From an uncultured Alphaproteobacteria bacterium (GTDB lineage Bacteria > Pseudomonadota > Alphaproteobacteria > UBA6615): a stretch of DNA of 64,000 nucleotides. The translations under genes were made by a program, and so were the position numbers. The stretch covers positions 1-64,000 of the forward strand of contig CALSML010000026.1 of NCBI GenBank assembly GCA_943787445.1, given 5' to 3'. Of the stretch, positions 9,918 to 19,278 are shown piece by piece. The notes beneath the pieces were generated by a model, which had not been told where the DNA came from, did no database searches, and saw only the letters and a program-made list of their open reading frames with translations. Each line of letters begins with the position of its first letter. The stretch's first letter is position 1.

Positions 9918-10791
9918 ATGAGTATGACGATGGCCAATGCGTCCGACAGCTTGGCGCTCCTGCGCCGCGAGATCGATTCCATCGATGAAAATTTGCACGA
10001 TTTGCTGATGCGTCGTGCAGAGATCGTTGGAGAGGTTGGACGGCTAAAAGCGTCCGATGGCGGTCCCACATTCCGCCCTGCCCGCGAAGCCCAGCTTTTG
10101 CGGCGTCTTCTGGCACGCCATGAAGGAGCCCTGCCCAGGGGCGCCTTGGTGCGTCTTTGGCGTGAAATTGTCGCCTCGTCCACACGGCTGCAGGGGGCGT
10201 TCTCCGTCGGATATTGCCCGATAGACGGGAATGGCGATGCACTGCATCTGGCCAATTCGCAGTTCGGAATGGATGCCGATGTCCTGCGATTTGCCTCGGC
10301 AGCGCAGGTGGTCTCGGCCGTGGCGCGCGGCGATGCCTCGGTCGGTCTGGTTCCCCTGCCTCATGATTCCGATACCCCGGAGTGGTGGGCCGAAATGGAG
10401 AATGTGCCCAAGGTTCAGATTGTGGCGCGCCTGCCCTGGTATGTGGCTTCACCGAATGCCGAGGACGTGACCGGGGCTCTCGTTGTTTCCACGGGCACGC
10501 CGGAAGAATCCGGCAATGATCGAAGCGTCCTGACCTTCGCCTGCGATGACGGTGTCAGCCGTGCGCGGTTTGCCGAACTGGCACGCGAGAACAAGCTGGA
10601 TGCCGAAACCCAGGCCGTGGCGGCACGGCCGGACGGGGCAGGCGGTCGCACACATCTGGCTCGATGTGGCGGGTTTCGTGGCCGCCGATGATCCCGCGTG
10701 CGCTGGGCCTGGCCGGCATTGCTTGGCGACGCCGAGCGTGCGTCTGCTGGGAGCCTATGCCGCACCATTCATCGATTCACCTGACACCTGA
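9918..10791 (+). CDS. Chorismate mutase (type II) with prephenate-dehydratase-like C-terminal region; 3' end frameshifted
   Basis: ALLRREIDSIDENLHDLLMRRAEIVGEVGRLKA; C-terminal part in another frame (HIWLDVAGFVAADD..VRLLGAYAAPF). Confidence 0.82.
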
Positions 10792-10806
10792 TACGGAGTA
10801 GAGCCG

Positions 10807-11898
10807 GTGGCCCCACCGAAAGCAAAGCCGGGTGTTCTTGCGATAACCCCCTATGCCGGCAGCGCAGCCGGACTGGGTGGACGCGATCGCATTGTCATCA
10901 GCTCGAATGAAAGCGCATTCGGAGCGTCCTGGCGCGCCATGGAGGCCTATTCCGGTGCCAGCGAGGATGTTCGTCGCTATCCGGAGATCGACGCCCGTTC
11001 GTTGCGGCAGGCGCTCGCCGATCATCATGGGCTGGATGTGGACCGCATCATCTGTGGGTGCGGGTCCGACCAGATCATCGACCTCCTGACGCTCTGCTTT
11101 GCCGGACCGGGTGACGAAACCCTCTACACCGAGCACGGTTTCACGATGTACCCGATCGCCACGCTGGGGGTCGGTGCCACACCTGTCGCCGTGCCGGAGA
11201 CAAATCTGACCACGGATGTGGATGCCATTCTGGCGCGAGTGAACGAACGCACGCGCATCGTGTTTCTGGCCAATCCGAACAACCCGACCGGAACCTATTT
11301 GCCGGAAGACGAACTGCGGCGCCTGCATGCCGGTCTGCCCGAGGATGTCCTTCTGGTGCTCGACGGGGCTTACGCCGAGTTCGTTGTCGAGGAGGATTAC
11401 GTGGCGGGTGAAGCGCTGGTGCGCGAGGCCTCCAATGTCGTCATGACGCGAACCTTTTCCAAGATTTACGCTCTGGCCAGTTTGCGGGTCGGCTGGGCCT
11501 ATGCGCCGGTTGAGATTATCGATGTACTCGACCGGGTGCGCCCGCCCTTCAACGTCTCCGCGCCGGCCATCGCCGCGGCCAAAGTGGCGCTGGAGGATCG
11601 TGAACACACAGAGCGCTCACGGGCGCACAATGCGGAGATGCTGCCCTGGTTCTCAAAGCAGGTCGAAGCGCTGGGGCTGCAGGTCAATCCGTCGGTCGCA
11701 AATTTTGTTATCGTTCGGTTCGATCCCGACAGTGCCCACACTGCGGAGGCCGCGTATCGCTTCTTGTTTGAACGGGGAGTCGTCACCCGCCGTGTTGCCG
11801 GTTACGGCTTGCCGGACTGGGTGCGCATGTCCATCGGGACCCGCGCGGAAATGGAAGAAGTTGTGGTGACGCTGAAGGCGTTTCTGGAGACGTCATGA
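10807..11898 (+). CDS. hisC: Histidinol-phosphate / aromatic aminotransferase
   Basis: NPNNPTGTYLPEDEL; LDGAYAEF; TRTFSKIYALASLRVGW (PLP lysine); GTG start. Confidence 0.92.
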   Translation: MAPPKAKPGVLAITPYAGSAAGLGGRDRIVISSNESAFGASWRAMEAYSGASEDVRRYPEIDARSLRQALADHHGLDVDRIICGCGSDQIIDLLTLCFAGPGDETLYTEHGFTMYPIATLGVGATPVAVPETNLTTDVDAILARVNERTRIVFLANPNNPTGTYLPEDELRRLHAGLPEDVLLVLDGAYAEFVVEEDYVAGEALVREASNVVMTRTFSKIYALASLRVGWAYAPVEIIDVLDRVRPPFNVSAPAIAAAKVALEDREHTERSRAHNAEMLPWFSKQVEALGLQVNPSVANFVIVRFDPDSAHTAEAAYRFLFERGVVTRRVAGYGLPDWVRMSIGTRAEMEEVVVTLKAFLETS

Positions 11899-12854
11899 AT
11901 GAAGAGGTTCGATTTCAACGCATCGCGATCATCGGCTTGGGTCTGATCGGATCTTCCCTCGCGCATGCCACACGTGCACAGGGGCTTGCCGCCCATATTG
12001 CCGGACATGACGCGGATGCGGATATTCGCGTCCGCGCGGAGGCTATTGATCTGGTCGACAGCATGCATGCCGAGATCGGCGAGGCTGTTGCGGGTGCCGA
12101 TCTGGTGATTGCCGCCACGCCGGTTGGCGCCTGTGAGGCTGTGGCGATGGCGATAAAGGATCATCTCGCACCGGGTACGATCGTGACGGATGTCGGCTCG
12201 GTAAAAGGTGCGGTCATCACGGCCATGGCACCGCATATACCCGAGGATGTTCATCTGGTGCCGGGGCATCCGGTTGCCGGAACCGAACATTCCGGTCCCG
12301 AGGCCGGGTTTGCCGAATTGTTTCGCGACCGGTTTTCGATTCTCACACCGCCGGTCGGCGCAGCGGGTTCTGCTGTCGATCGTCTGGCTGCATTCTGGCG
12401 TGCGTTGGGAAGCGACGTGGAAATTATGGATTCCGAGCATCACGACCGGGTTCTGGCCATCACCAGTCATTTGCCGCATCTGATCGCCTACACGATTGTG
12501 GAAACCGCGGCCGATCTGGAAACCGAGCTTGAGGCTCAGTCCCGGGAAGACGACGTGGTCACCACGCGGGAAGTGATCAAGTATTCGGCGGGGGGGTTTC
12601 GCGATTTCACCCGGATCGCGGCATCGGACCCCACCATGTGGCGGGATGTCTTTCTGCTCAACAAGGACGCGGTTCTTGAAATGCTAGGCCGGTTCACCGA
12701 AGACCTGACTGCGCTTCAGGATGCGATTCACGATGACGATGGAGACACGCTGTTCGAGCTGTTCACGCGCACGCGTGCCATTCGTCGCGGCGTTATCGAG
12801 GCCGGGCAGGCTGGGCGCTTCCAGTACACCGAAAATGGTGACAGCGAGGACTGA
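11895..12854 (+). CDS. tyrC: Prephenate/arogenate dehydrogenase
   Basis: IAIIGLGLIGSSLAHATR; TDVGSVKGAVI; VPGHPVAGTEHSGPEAGFAELF. Confidence 0.92.
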   Translation: MNEEVRFQRIAIIGLGLIGSSLAHATRAQGLAAHIAGHDADADIRVRAEAIDLVDSMHAEIGEAVAGADLVIAATPVGACEAVAMAIKDHLAPGTIVTDVGSVKGAVITAMAPHIPEDVHLVPGHPVAGTEHSGPEAGFAELFRDRFSILTPPVGAAGSAVDRLAAFWRALGSDVEIMDSEHHDRVLAITSHLPHLIAYTIVETAADLETELEAQSREDDVVTTREVIKYSAGGFRDFTRIAASDPTMWRDVFLLNKDAVLEMLGRFTEDLTALQDAIHDDDGDTLFELFTRTRAIRRGVIEAGQAGRFQYTENGDSED

Positions 12855-12864
12855 CCGGTCCGGA

Positions 12865-13905
12865 TCAGTTCCAGATGATCGGGTCCAGCGTCAGCAGGGG
12901 AATGGGGCCAATCGACAGAACGCGATCCTGAAGGGTGACCGGCAGGCGCGCTTCCGCAGGTCCGCCATTTGCGGGCGTACGCAGGAGGACTGCCAGGCCG
13001 ATCCGGGCGAGCGCAGCCTGTTGCCTTGGGATCTGGCCGCGTGCTTCGAGCAGATCGAGTAATCTGTCGAGCCCGGCAATGCGGGCGGAGAATGCGCCGA
13101 CCGGCTGTAACGTCGGATCGACGCTCAGTGTGCCGTCTCCTGCTATTCGCAGCGGTCCCCAGATCAGATTGAAGCTTTCCAACTCCAGGGTTCCCCCGCT
13201 GTCCCGCCAGCGGGTCAGGCTGGCCGCATCGGGGGCCGCCGGATCGAGCGGGCCGCGCAGGGTGGCGCGGACTGACACGGTCTGAATGGTTTGGCCGAAT
13301 GTGGTTGCCACGGTCTCGTCCACGGGGATGGCTGTCAGATCGATCTGTTTTAGAACGACCGACAGGCTTTCCCCGGCGGATGGATCGGTGTGCATCTCCC
13401 AGTCGAACGCCGTTTCTGCAATGGTGATCTCCGGACCATCTTCGAGGCGGGCGGTGAGTGGCGCGGCGCGTCCGCGCAGGCCTCGGGGCTGCCCGAAGGT
13501 GTCGAAGGCCAGACGCCCCTGCAATGAGTCTGCGTTTGTATCGATCGAGATGTCAGTATCACGGTTTCGTATATGAAACTGGTGCCGTCCCGGGGCATCG
13601 AAAGAGACGATGCCGGGACCTTCGATGAAAGGCCGAATAGCGGTGGTTGCACCAGCCCAGGAAATACGGGTGTCTGCCGTTGTCCGCGTAGCTTGCGGGT
13701 TTTCGAAGGTTGTATCGAACCGGATCGGGAAACCCGAAATGCGCATGTCGGACCAATCAAGAACGATCCCGTTGTCCCGCTGCGCGTTTACAAAGCTGGC
13801 GATGTCACTGCGCAGTTTGTCCGCAAGCCAGAACCAGCCGCCGGACCATGCGAGAGCGACTGCGCTCAGAACAGCCAGAAAAATCAGATACTTTCGCTGG
13901 AACAT
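12865..13905 (-). CDS. DUF2125 domain-containing protein
   Basis: N-terminal anchor; DMRISGFPIRFDTTFENP; position in a conserved alphaproteobacterial neighbourhood. Confidence 0.75.
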   Translation of the reverse strand: MFQRKYLIFLAVLSAVALAWSGGWFWLADKLRSDIASFVNAQRDNGIVLDWSDMRISGFPIRFDTTFENPQATRTTADTRISWAGATTAIRPFIEGPGIVSFDAPGRHQFHIRNRDTDISIDTNADSLQGRLAFDTFGQPRGLRGRAAPLTARLEDGPEITIAETAFDWEMHTDPSAGESLSVVLKQIDLTAIPVDETVATTFGQTIQTVSVRATLRGPLDPAAPDAASLTRWRDSGGTLELESFNLIWGPLRIAGDGTLSVDPTLQPVGAFSARIAGLDRLLDLLEARGQIPRQQAALARIGLAVLLRTPANGGPAEARLPVTLQDRVLSIGPIPLLTLDPIIWN

Positions 13906-13996
13906 GCGGCCTTGTTTGCACTAGAAGCGGAGCCAGCAGCCTAGCGATGTCCCGTTACCGGGTCGAGTTATCGCGACCCGTTGAATCCGGAGTTCC

Positions 13997-14644
13997 ATGT
14001 CACAGAAATCCCAGCAACCCGATCTGCGCCATCTGACCGATCAGTATGAACTGACCGAGGATGAACTGGACACAACCGTCGCTGCGGTGATGGCGTCTCA
14101 TCCCGATGGAGAGGATCTCTGGGTTTTCGGCTACGGGTCACTGATGTGGCAGCCGGAATTCCCGTTTGAAGAACGCACATTGGCAACAATTCACGGCTAT
14201 CACCGCTCGTTTTGCGTTTACTCCCATATCTGGCGCGGTACCCGTGAAAAGCCGGGTCTTGTGCTCGGGTTGGACAATGGCGGCAGCTGTCGTGGCGTGG
14301 CTTACAGGGTGCGGGCGGATCAGGCTGCCACGACCGTCGAGTATCTCATTCGCCGGGAAATGGTGACGCGGGTTTATATTCCACGGTGGGTTACCGCGCG
14401 CATTGGCACACGTGTGGTGCGCGCCCACACCTACACGGCTGCCCGTAATCATGTGCAATATGCCGGCAAATTGTCCGATGGAACCGCCCTGCGTCATATC
14501 CTGCAGGGACACGGTCGTGGTGGTGCCAATACCGAGTATCTGAAGAACACGGTTGGACGTCTGGAAGCTTTGGGAATTGTTGATGGGCCGCTGGCGCGAT
14601 TGCATCGAATAGTGGAACGACAGGCGGACGACTCAGCCTGCTGA
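13997..14644 (+). CDS. Gamma-glutamylcyclotransferase (ChaC-like)
   Basis: LWVFGYGSLMWQPEFPFEERTLATIHGYHRSFCVYSHIWRGTREKPGLVLGLDNGGSCRGVAYR. Confidence 0.93.
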   Translation: MSQKSQQPDLRHLTDQYELTEDELDTTVAAVMASHPDGEDLWVFGYGSLMWQPEFPFEERTLATIHGYHRSFCVYSHIWRGTREKPGLVLGLDNGGSCRGVAYRVRADQAATTVEYLIRREMVTRVYIPRWVTARIGTRVVRAHTYTAARNHVQYAGKLSDGTALRHILQGHGRGGANTEYLKNTVGRLEALGIVDGPLARLHRIVERQADDSAC

Positions 14645-14699
14645 GTAGTCCGATACCATCGGGTTTTCGCCTGACAAAACCCTGCAGCAGAATTGAAAG

Positions 14700-14708
14700 T
14701 TATCCACA
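14700..14708 (+). promoter_or_regulatory. Perfect DnaA-box consensus TTATCCACA
   Basis: Exact 9-mer in a 319 bp intergenic region. Confidence 0.45.
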
Positions 14709-14963
14709 TGAGGTTGCGCGACGGACAAAATCACCCGCCAACAGAGTAATTTACGCGTGCACACAAGTGTCGGAATGAAAACAGCTGTCCGTTCGTGTGT
14801 CAGGAATGCCGGAAATCAGTTCTGCACAAGCAAAGTGAGCCTGAAATTTGCGGGCACTGAAAATAGACACCAAGTAAAACGATAGACCGACTGGGTTTCC
14901 ACGTCACGACATATGGTCTCTCCCAAGATTTATTACGCTCCTATTACAGGGGAATGTCCTGGC

Positions 14964-15707
14964 TCAGATGTCGCGTTGTTCCACAACTTTATCCACAGGC
15001 AATCCACCAGCTTCCGCGATCAGTCGATCGGTTACTGTTTCGATTGCTATTTCAAGGCTTTGAACGAATTCCCGGCGCGTCAGATTGCGGGGCAATGGGG
15101 GCAGAATCTGGACGATGATTGTTCCGGGTCGCAATGCGAGCGAGCGCCGCGGCCAGAAAAGTCCTGAATTCAGTGCGACAGGCACGACTGGAACATTCAA
15201 GGCCGAATTCAGAGCTGCGATACCGGCATGATAGGGGTTTTTGAGCCCTGGGGTGACGCGGGTTCCTTCGGGAAAAATGACGATGGAACGTCCTTCGGCG
15301 ATACGTTGCTGGGCGGCCGTGATCATGCCCCGCAGCGCAGACAAGCCACCACTCCGGTCGATGGGCAGGTGTTTGACGCGCAACAGGCACCACCCAAAGA
15401 TCGGTATCCAGGTAAGCTCCCGTTTCAGAACGATGGCGGCATCCTGAACGATCAGATTGATCGCCAGAGTATCCCAGGCTGACTGATGCTTTACTGCAAA
15501 CAGCGCCGGTTTGGCAGGCAGATTTTCGAGGCCGCGCACGTCATGGGTCACGCCGGCCGTGACCTTCAGCAACCACAGCGACGTGCGAACCCAAAACCGG
15601 CTGAAGGCGAGCACCAGATCGCGCGGGCCGAGAAGAAGAGGCAGGACGATGACGGCAGCAAGTGTGCTCCAGCTGTAGAACAGTATCGTGAAAATGACAG
15701 GGCGCAT
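14964..15707 (-). CDS. plsC: 1-acyl-sn-glycerol-3-phosphate acyltransferase
   Basis: FAVKHQSAWDTLAI; IVIFPEGTRVTPG; VPVVPVALNSGLFW; start at MRPVIFTILFYSW rather than the longer ORF start. Confidence 0.9.
   Translation of the reverse strand: MRPVIFTILFYSWSTLAAVIVLPLLLGPRDLVLAFSRFWVRTSLWLLKVTAGVTHDVRGLENLPAKPALFAVKHQSAWDTLAINLIVQDAAIVLKRELTWIPIFGWCLLRVKHLPIDRSGGLSALRGMITAAQQRIAEGRSIVIFPEGTRVTPGLKNPYHAGIAALNSALNVPVVPVALNSGLFWPRRSLALRPGTIIVQILPPLPRNLTRREFVQSLEIAIETVTDRLIAEAGGLPVDKVVEQRDI
14989..14997 (+). promoter_or_regulatory. Second perfect DnaA-box consensus TTATCCACA
   Basis: Exact 9-mer, 289 bp from the first, within the 3' end of the plsC-like gene. Confidence 0.35.
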
Positions 15708-15712
15708 CCGAG

Positions 15713-16321
15713 CTAGTCCCTGCTGATGAGTTGCATCAGGAAAACCTGCATGCGCGCGGCCAGATATTTGGAGTATTCGCCCGCGAGCAACCATGCGGTC
15801 CCGCCTCGCATCCACCAATGTTGCAAGCTGATGTTTCTGGAACTGACAGGTTCCGGCACGATCCGGATATGCGGCAGCCGGCGATTGAATTCGAGCATGC
15901 TGCGCGGCATATGGAAGTCGGAGGTTACCAGCCGGATGCTGGAAATGTTGTGACTGGCGGCCCACCCGGCTGATTCAATGGCGTTTTCGCGTGTGTCTCT
16001 GGCTGCCCGCCCAAGAGTGACGCAGCAATCGATCATCTGTTGCGACAAATCCTGTGCCGAGATCAAGTCGTGTACAGGCACATCGGCACCAACGCCCGAT
16101 ACCAGCATGAATCGCGCCTTCTTGGCCGCCAGCAATTCATTGCCTCTGTTGATGCGCCCGGGCCCACCTGTGAGAACAACAACGGCATCCGTGATGTCCG
16201 TATTCGTGGCGCTTTGTGGAATTCTTTCGACGAAGACGAACAGGCCAATCAGCCAGCTTATCGCGAGGATTGGGGTGATGATGGCGATCAGGCGCCAGCG
16301 TCGGGGTTTGCGTCGGCGCAT
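15713..16321 (-). CDS. YdcF/DUF218 family protein
   Basis: DAVVVLTGGPGRINRGNELLAAKKARFMLVSG; TRENAIESAGWAASH; LVTSDFHMPRSMLEFNR. Confidence 0.87.
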   Translation of the reverse strand: MRRRKPRRWRLIAIITPILAISWLIGLFVFVERIPQSATNTDITDAVVVLTGGPGRINRGNELLAAKKARFMLVSGVGADVPVHDLISAQDLSQQMIDCCVTLGRAARDTRENAIESAGWAASHNISSIRLVTSDFHMPRSMLEFNRRLPHIRIVPEPVSSRNISLQHWWMRGGTAWLLAGEYSKYLAARMQVFLMQLISRD

Positions 16322-17193
16322 CAGGGCATCCGTGCAAGGGTACGCAGAACTGTCACCCGCGCGGTAAGCATGGCAATGGTGACCGCGCCTGCGGGAACCA
16401 GCAGCAGGAAAATCCAATCCAGCAGTGACAGACTCAAGGACGGGAGGAAGGCCGCATCGATGCCGCGACCAATCCAGCCGAAAAACAGTAAAACGATCAC
16501 GGCGGCAGCCCCGCCGGCGACTCCGCCGCGCAGGGAAAGCATGAGTGCCTGAAGCTGGAACTGGCTGGCGATATAGCTATCGCGTGCACCCATCTGGTGG
16601 AGCAGTTCGATAATCGCGGCGTGCACAGCCAGCCCGCTTTGGGTTGTGAAAATCACCGCGACCACGGCTGCGGAAGCAATCAGCGCAAGTATGGCAAAGG
16701 CCAGAATTTCTGCCGTCCGGGCAAGATCGATCAGGGCGGAAAGCCATGCGCGATGATCGTTCACAGCCACATTCGGAGCAATCTCCGCGAGACGTGCTTG
16801 GAGCAATACCGGATCAATGCGGCTGCCCGCGTCGATTTCGACGTCGATCAGAGACGGGATCGGAAGACCGGATTCCACCACACCTTCGCCAAGCCAGGGA
16901 ATCAGCAATGCGCGTGCTTCCGCGTCGGGGACGATCCGGACGGAGGTGATGTCCTTTACGGTTTGGAGGGCTTCGGTCAGTTTCGGGATGGTGTCGCCGG
17001 GCGTCTCGTTTTCGGGAATCTGGATGGTCATGCGCCCGGTCAGGGAACTGTCCCAGGTGTCGACCGCATCGGAAACGACCAGCGCGGCCGCGAACATCAG
17101 GGCCCCCAGGAACACCATCAGAGCGACAATCCAGGGCAGAAAGCGCGTCGATTGATCGCGTTCGAATGGCAGATCGCTGTGTCGACTGAACAC
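16321..17193 (-). CDS. ftsX: Cell division protein FtsX
   Basis: Four-TM FtsX-like protein adjacent to ftsE; SSLTGRMTIQIPENETPGDTIPKLTEALQ. Confidence 0.88.
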   Translation of the reverse strand: MFSRHSDLPFERDQSTRFLPWIVALMVFLGALMFAAALVVSDAVDTWDSSLTGRMTIQIPENETPGDTIPKLTEALQTVKDITSVRIVPDAEARALLIPWLGEGVVESGLPIPSLIDVEIDAGSRIDPVLLQARLAEIAPNVAVNDHRAWLSALIDLARTAEILAFAILALIASAAVVAVIFTTQSGLAVHAAIIELLHQMGARDSYIASQFQLQALMLSLRGGVAGGAAAVIVLLFFGWIGRGIDAAFLPSLSLSLLDWIFLLLVPAGAVTIAMLTARVTVLRTLARMP

Positions 17194-17876
17194 TAGCTCG
17201 TTTCCTTGGTATCGAGCTTGCGCCGGACCGACAATTCCCCGTCATCGAGCCGTAGAATGGGGTGTCCGAACTTTTCCACCAGCGCATTGTTGTGAGTGGC
17301 AATCACAACGGTGGTACCGGTCTTGTTCAGTTCTTCGAACAGATACATCAGCCGGACCGCGATCCGGTCATCCACGTTTCCGGTGGGTTCATCCGCCAGG
17401 AGAAGCCGTGGGCGGTTGATGACGGCACGAGCGATCGCGACACGCTGTTGCTGTCCGCCCGAAAGTGTCGATGGCCGTGCATCGAGCCGTTCCCCCAGAC
17501 CGACCCAGCTCAGCAATTCACGCACATGGCTGTCAATTTCCACGTGTTTTGCTCCACCCACGCGCAATGGCAAGGCAACATTCTCGACGGCCGTCAGGTG
17601 ATTGATCAGGCGAAAGTCCTGAAACACGACACCGATGTTCTGGCGCAGATCGGGCAATTCTGTCCGGGGTGTCATCGACACATCCTGACCAAAGACATGG
17701 ACAAGTCCGCGGGTCGGTCGCAGAGCGAGATACATCAATTTCAGCAGGGTTGTTTTGCCAGCACCGCTCGATCCGGTCAGGAAATGGAATGAGCCGGGTG
17801 CAAGCGCAAAGCTGACATCACGCAGAACCTCAGGGCCAACGCCATATCGCATGCCGACGTTTTCGAAGCGCAGCAA
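17193..17876 (-). CDS. ftsE: Cell division ATP-binding protein FtsE
   Basis: [75 protein letters not shown]. Confidence 0.94.
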   Translation of the reverse strand: MLRFENVGMRYGVGPEVLRDVSFALAPGSFHFLTGSSGAGKTTLLKLMYLALRPTRGLVHVFGQDVSMTPRTELPDLRQNIGVVFQDFRLINHLTAVENVALPLRVGGAKHVEIDSHVRELLSWVGLGERLDARPSTLSGGQQQRVAIARAVINRPRLLLADEPTGNVDDRIAVRLMYLFEELNKTGTTVVIATHNNALVEKFGHPILRLDDGELSVRRKLDTKETS

Positions 17877-18140
17877 GGGGTTCGACTCCGGTCCGGTGCA
17901 TATGTGCCGTGCGGCCGCAGAATTGCGACTCGGAGGCTGTTCCCGACAACGTTGGCACGATGAATTTCACCCGTAAACCCGTTGCTGGTGCCCGGTAGGT
18001 CTTGTCCGGCGATCGGGGGAAAACTCATTGCTTGCCACGTTTTTACCGACCCCCCTATAAATCGCTATTCGGGTTGTGGCCGTCCTATGGGCTATAGTTC
18101 ATCCACAAATGGTTTTTTATAGGTTTGTTCTGGTCTGAAG

Positions 18141-18758
18141 ATGATTCTCAGTTGTCCGGATTGCAGTACGCGCTTTGCGATTGATGCCGATAAACTCGGC
18201 CCGGATGGGCGTCGGGTGAAATGCGGTAAATGCGCTCATGTGTGGTTTGAGTCGGCTCCTGAGCTGACGGCGGACGAGGCCGAGGATCGGGTGCTGCGGG
18301 TCACGCCTCTGGAGCCTGAAGAGCAATCCCGGATTCCTGTGCGAAATCTGCCTGCGTTGCAGCGTGAGAAGAAGGCGCGCAGTGCAAAAACCGGCTGGAT
18401 TGTCTCGGTTGTGCTGTTGATCGCGGTTCTGGCGGTTCTCTGGTGGGGCCGGGAACCCATTGCACGCACATTCCCGCAAATGCAGGCGGTCTATGACGCC
18501 GTCAACATCTCTGCGATTCCGCACCCTGTCGATCAAAGGTGAAATCATTAACACCAGCAGTGGTGTTCGCGAGGTGCCGCGTCTGCGCGTGCAGGTCAGC
18601 GATGACAAGGATCTGCCCATCAAGTTCTGGGAGTTCAGCGTGAAAGTCCGTAATTTGGGGCCTGGTGAAGAGTCCCCTTCACGACGAATGCCGATTCCAT
18701 CATCGAAGATGCAGCCAGCATTAATATTTCGTTTACCAATCCAGACAATAATCGTTAA
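18141..18758 (+). CDS. MJ0042-type zinc-ribbon protein with TM segment and DUF3426-like C-terminus; two frameshifts
   Basis: MILSCPDCSTRFAIDADKLGPDGRRVKCGKCAHVW; continues in frame +1 LSIKGEIINTSSGVREVPRLRVQVSD then SIIEDAASINISFTNPDNNR*. Confidence 0.82.
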
Positions 18759-18885
18759 CGAAGATCGTTCCCCTTCCTGCCGGTGTTGAATCTGCAGAAG
18801 ACAATCATCCAGCCGCTATCGGGACATGCCTTCAGGATCCCGTTCCGGCGTGATTCTGGCATCAAATGGGGAAGGGTAACCGGAT

Positions 18886-19257
18886 ATGGCACGAGTTCTC
18901 ATTGCTGAAGACGATACCGCGGTTCGTGAATTCGTGCGGCGTGCCCTGATCCATGGCGGGCACGAGGTGGCCACAGCCCATGACGGGCTGGATGCACTGG
19001 ATCGTCTGATCAATGAAGATGAATTCGACCTGCTGATCACCGATATTGTGATGCCCGGCATGGATGGGATCGCGCTCGTGCTCAAGGTTTCCAAGGACTA
19101 TCCGCGAACCGCCATTCTGATGACCGGCTTTGCGGCGGAACGCCAACGCGCCCACAATCTCGAGGAACTGATCCACGAGGTGGTGCCCAAGCCGTTTAGT
19201 TTGAAGCAGATCTGTGACGCGGCGGAGGGGGCTCTGGCCGATCGCCAGCGACACTGA
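18886..19257 (+). CDS. cpdR: CpdR-like single-domain response regulator
   Basis: MARVLIAEDDTAVREFVRRAL..DLLITDIVMPGMDGIAL..VVPKPFSLKQIC. Confidence 0.9.
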   Translation: MARVLIAEDDTAVREFVRRALIHGGHEVATAHDGLDALDRLINEDEFDLLITDIVMPGMDGIALVLKVSKDYPRTAILMTGFAAERQRAHNLEELIHEVVPKPFSLKQICDAAEGALADRQRH

Positions 19258-19278
19258 CGCCCTGATAGGTTCACCCAA

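Noticed and set aside
14645-14997. Chromosomal origin of replication
   Set aside because: DnaA boxes are present, but neighbouring genes converge, typical ori-flanking genes were not recognised, and GC skew cannot be computed here; kept only as a DnaA-site candidate.
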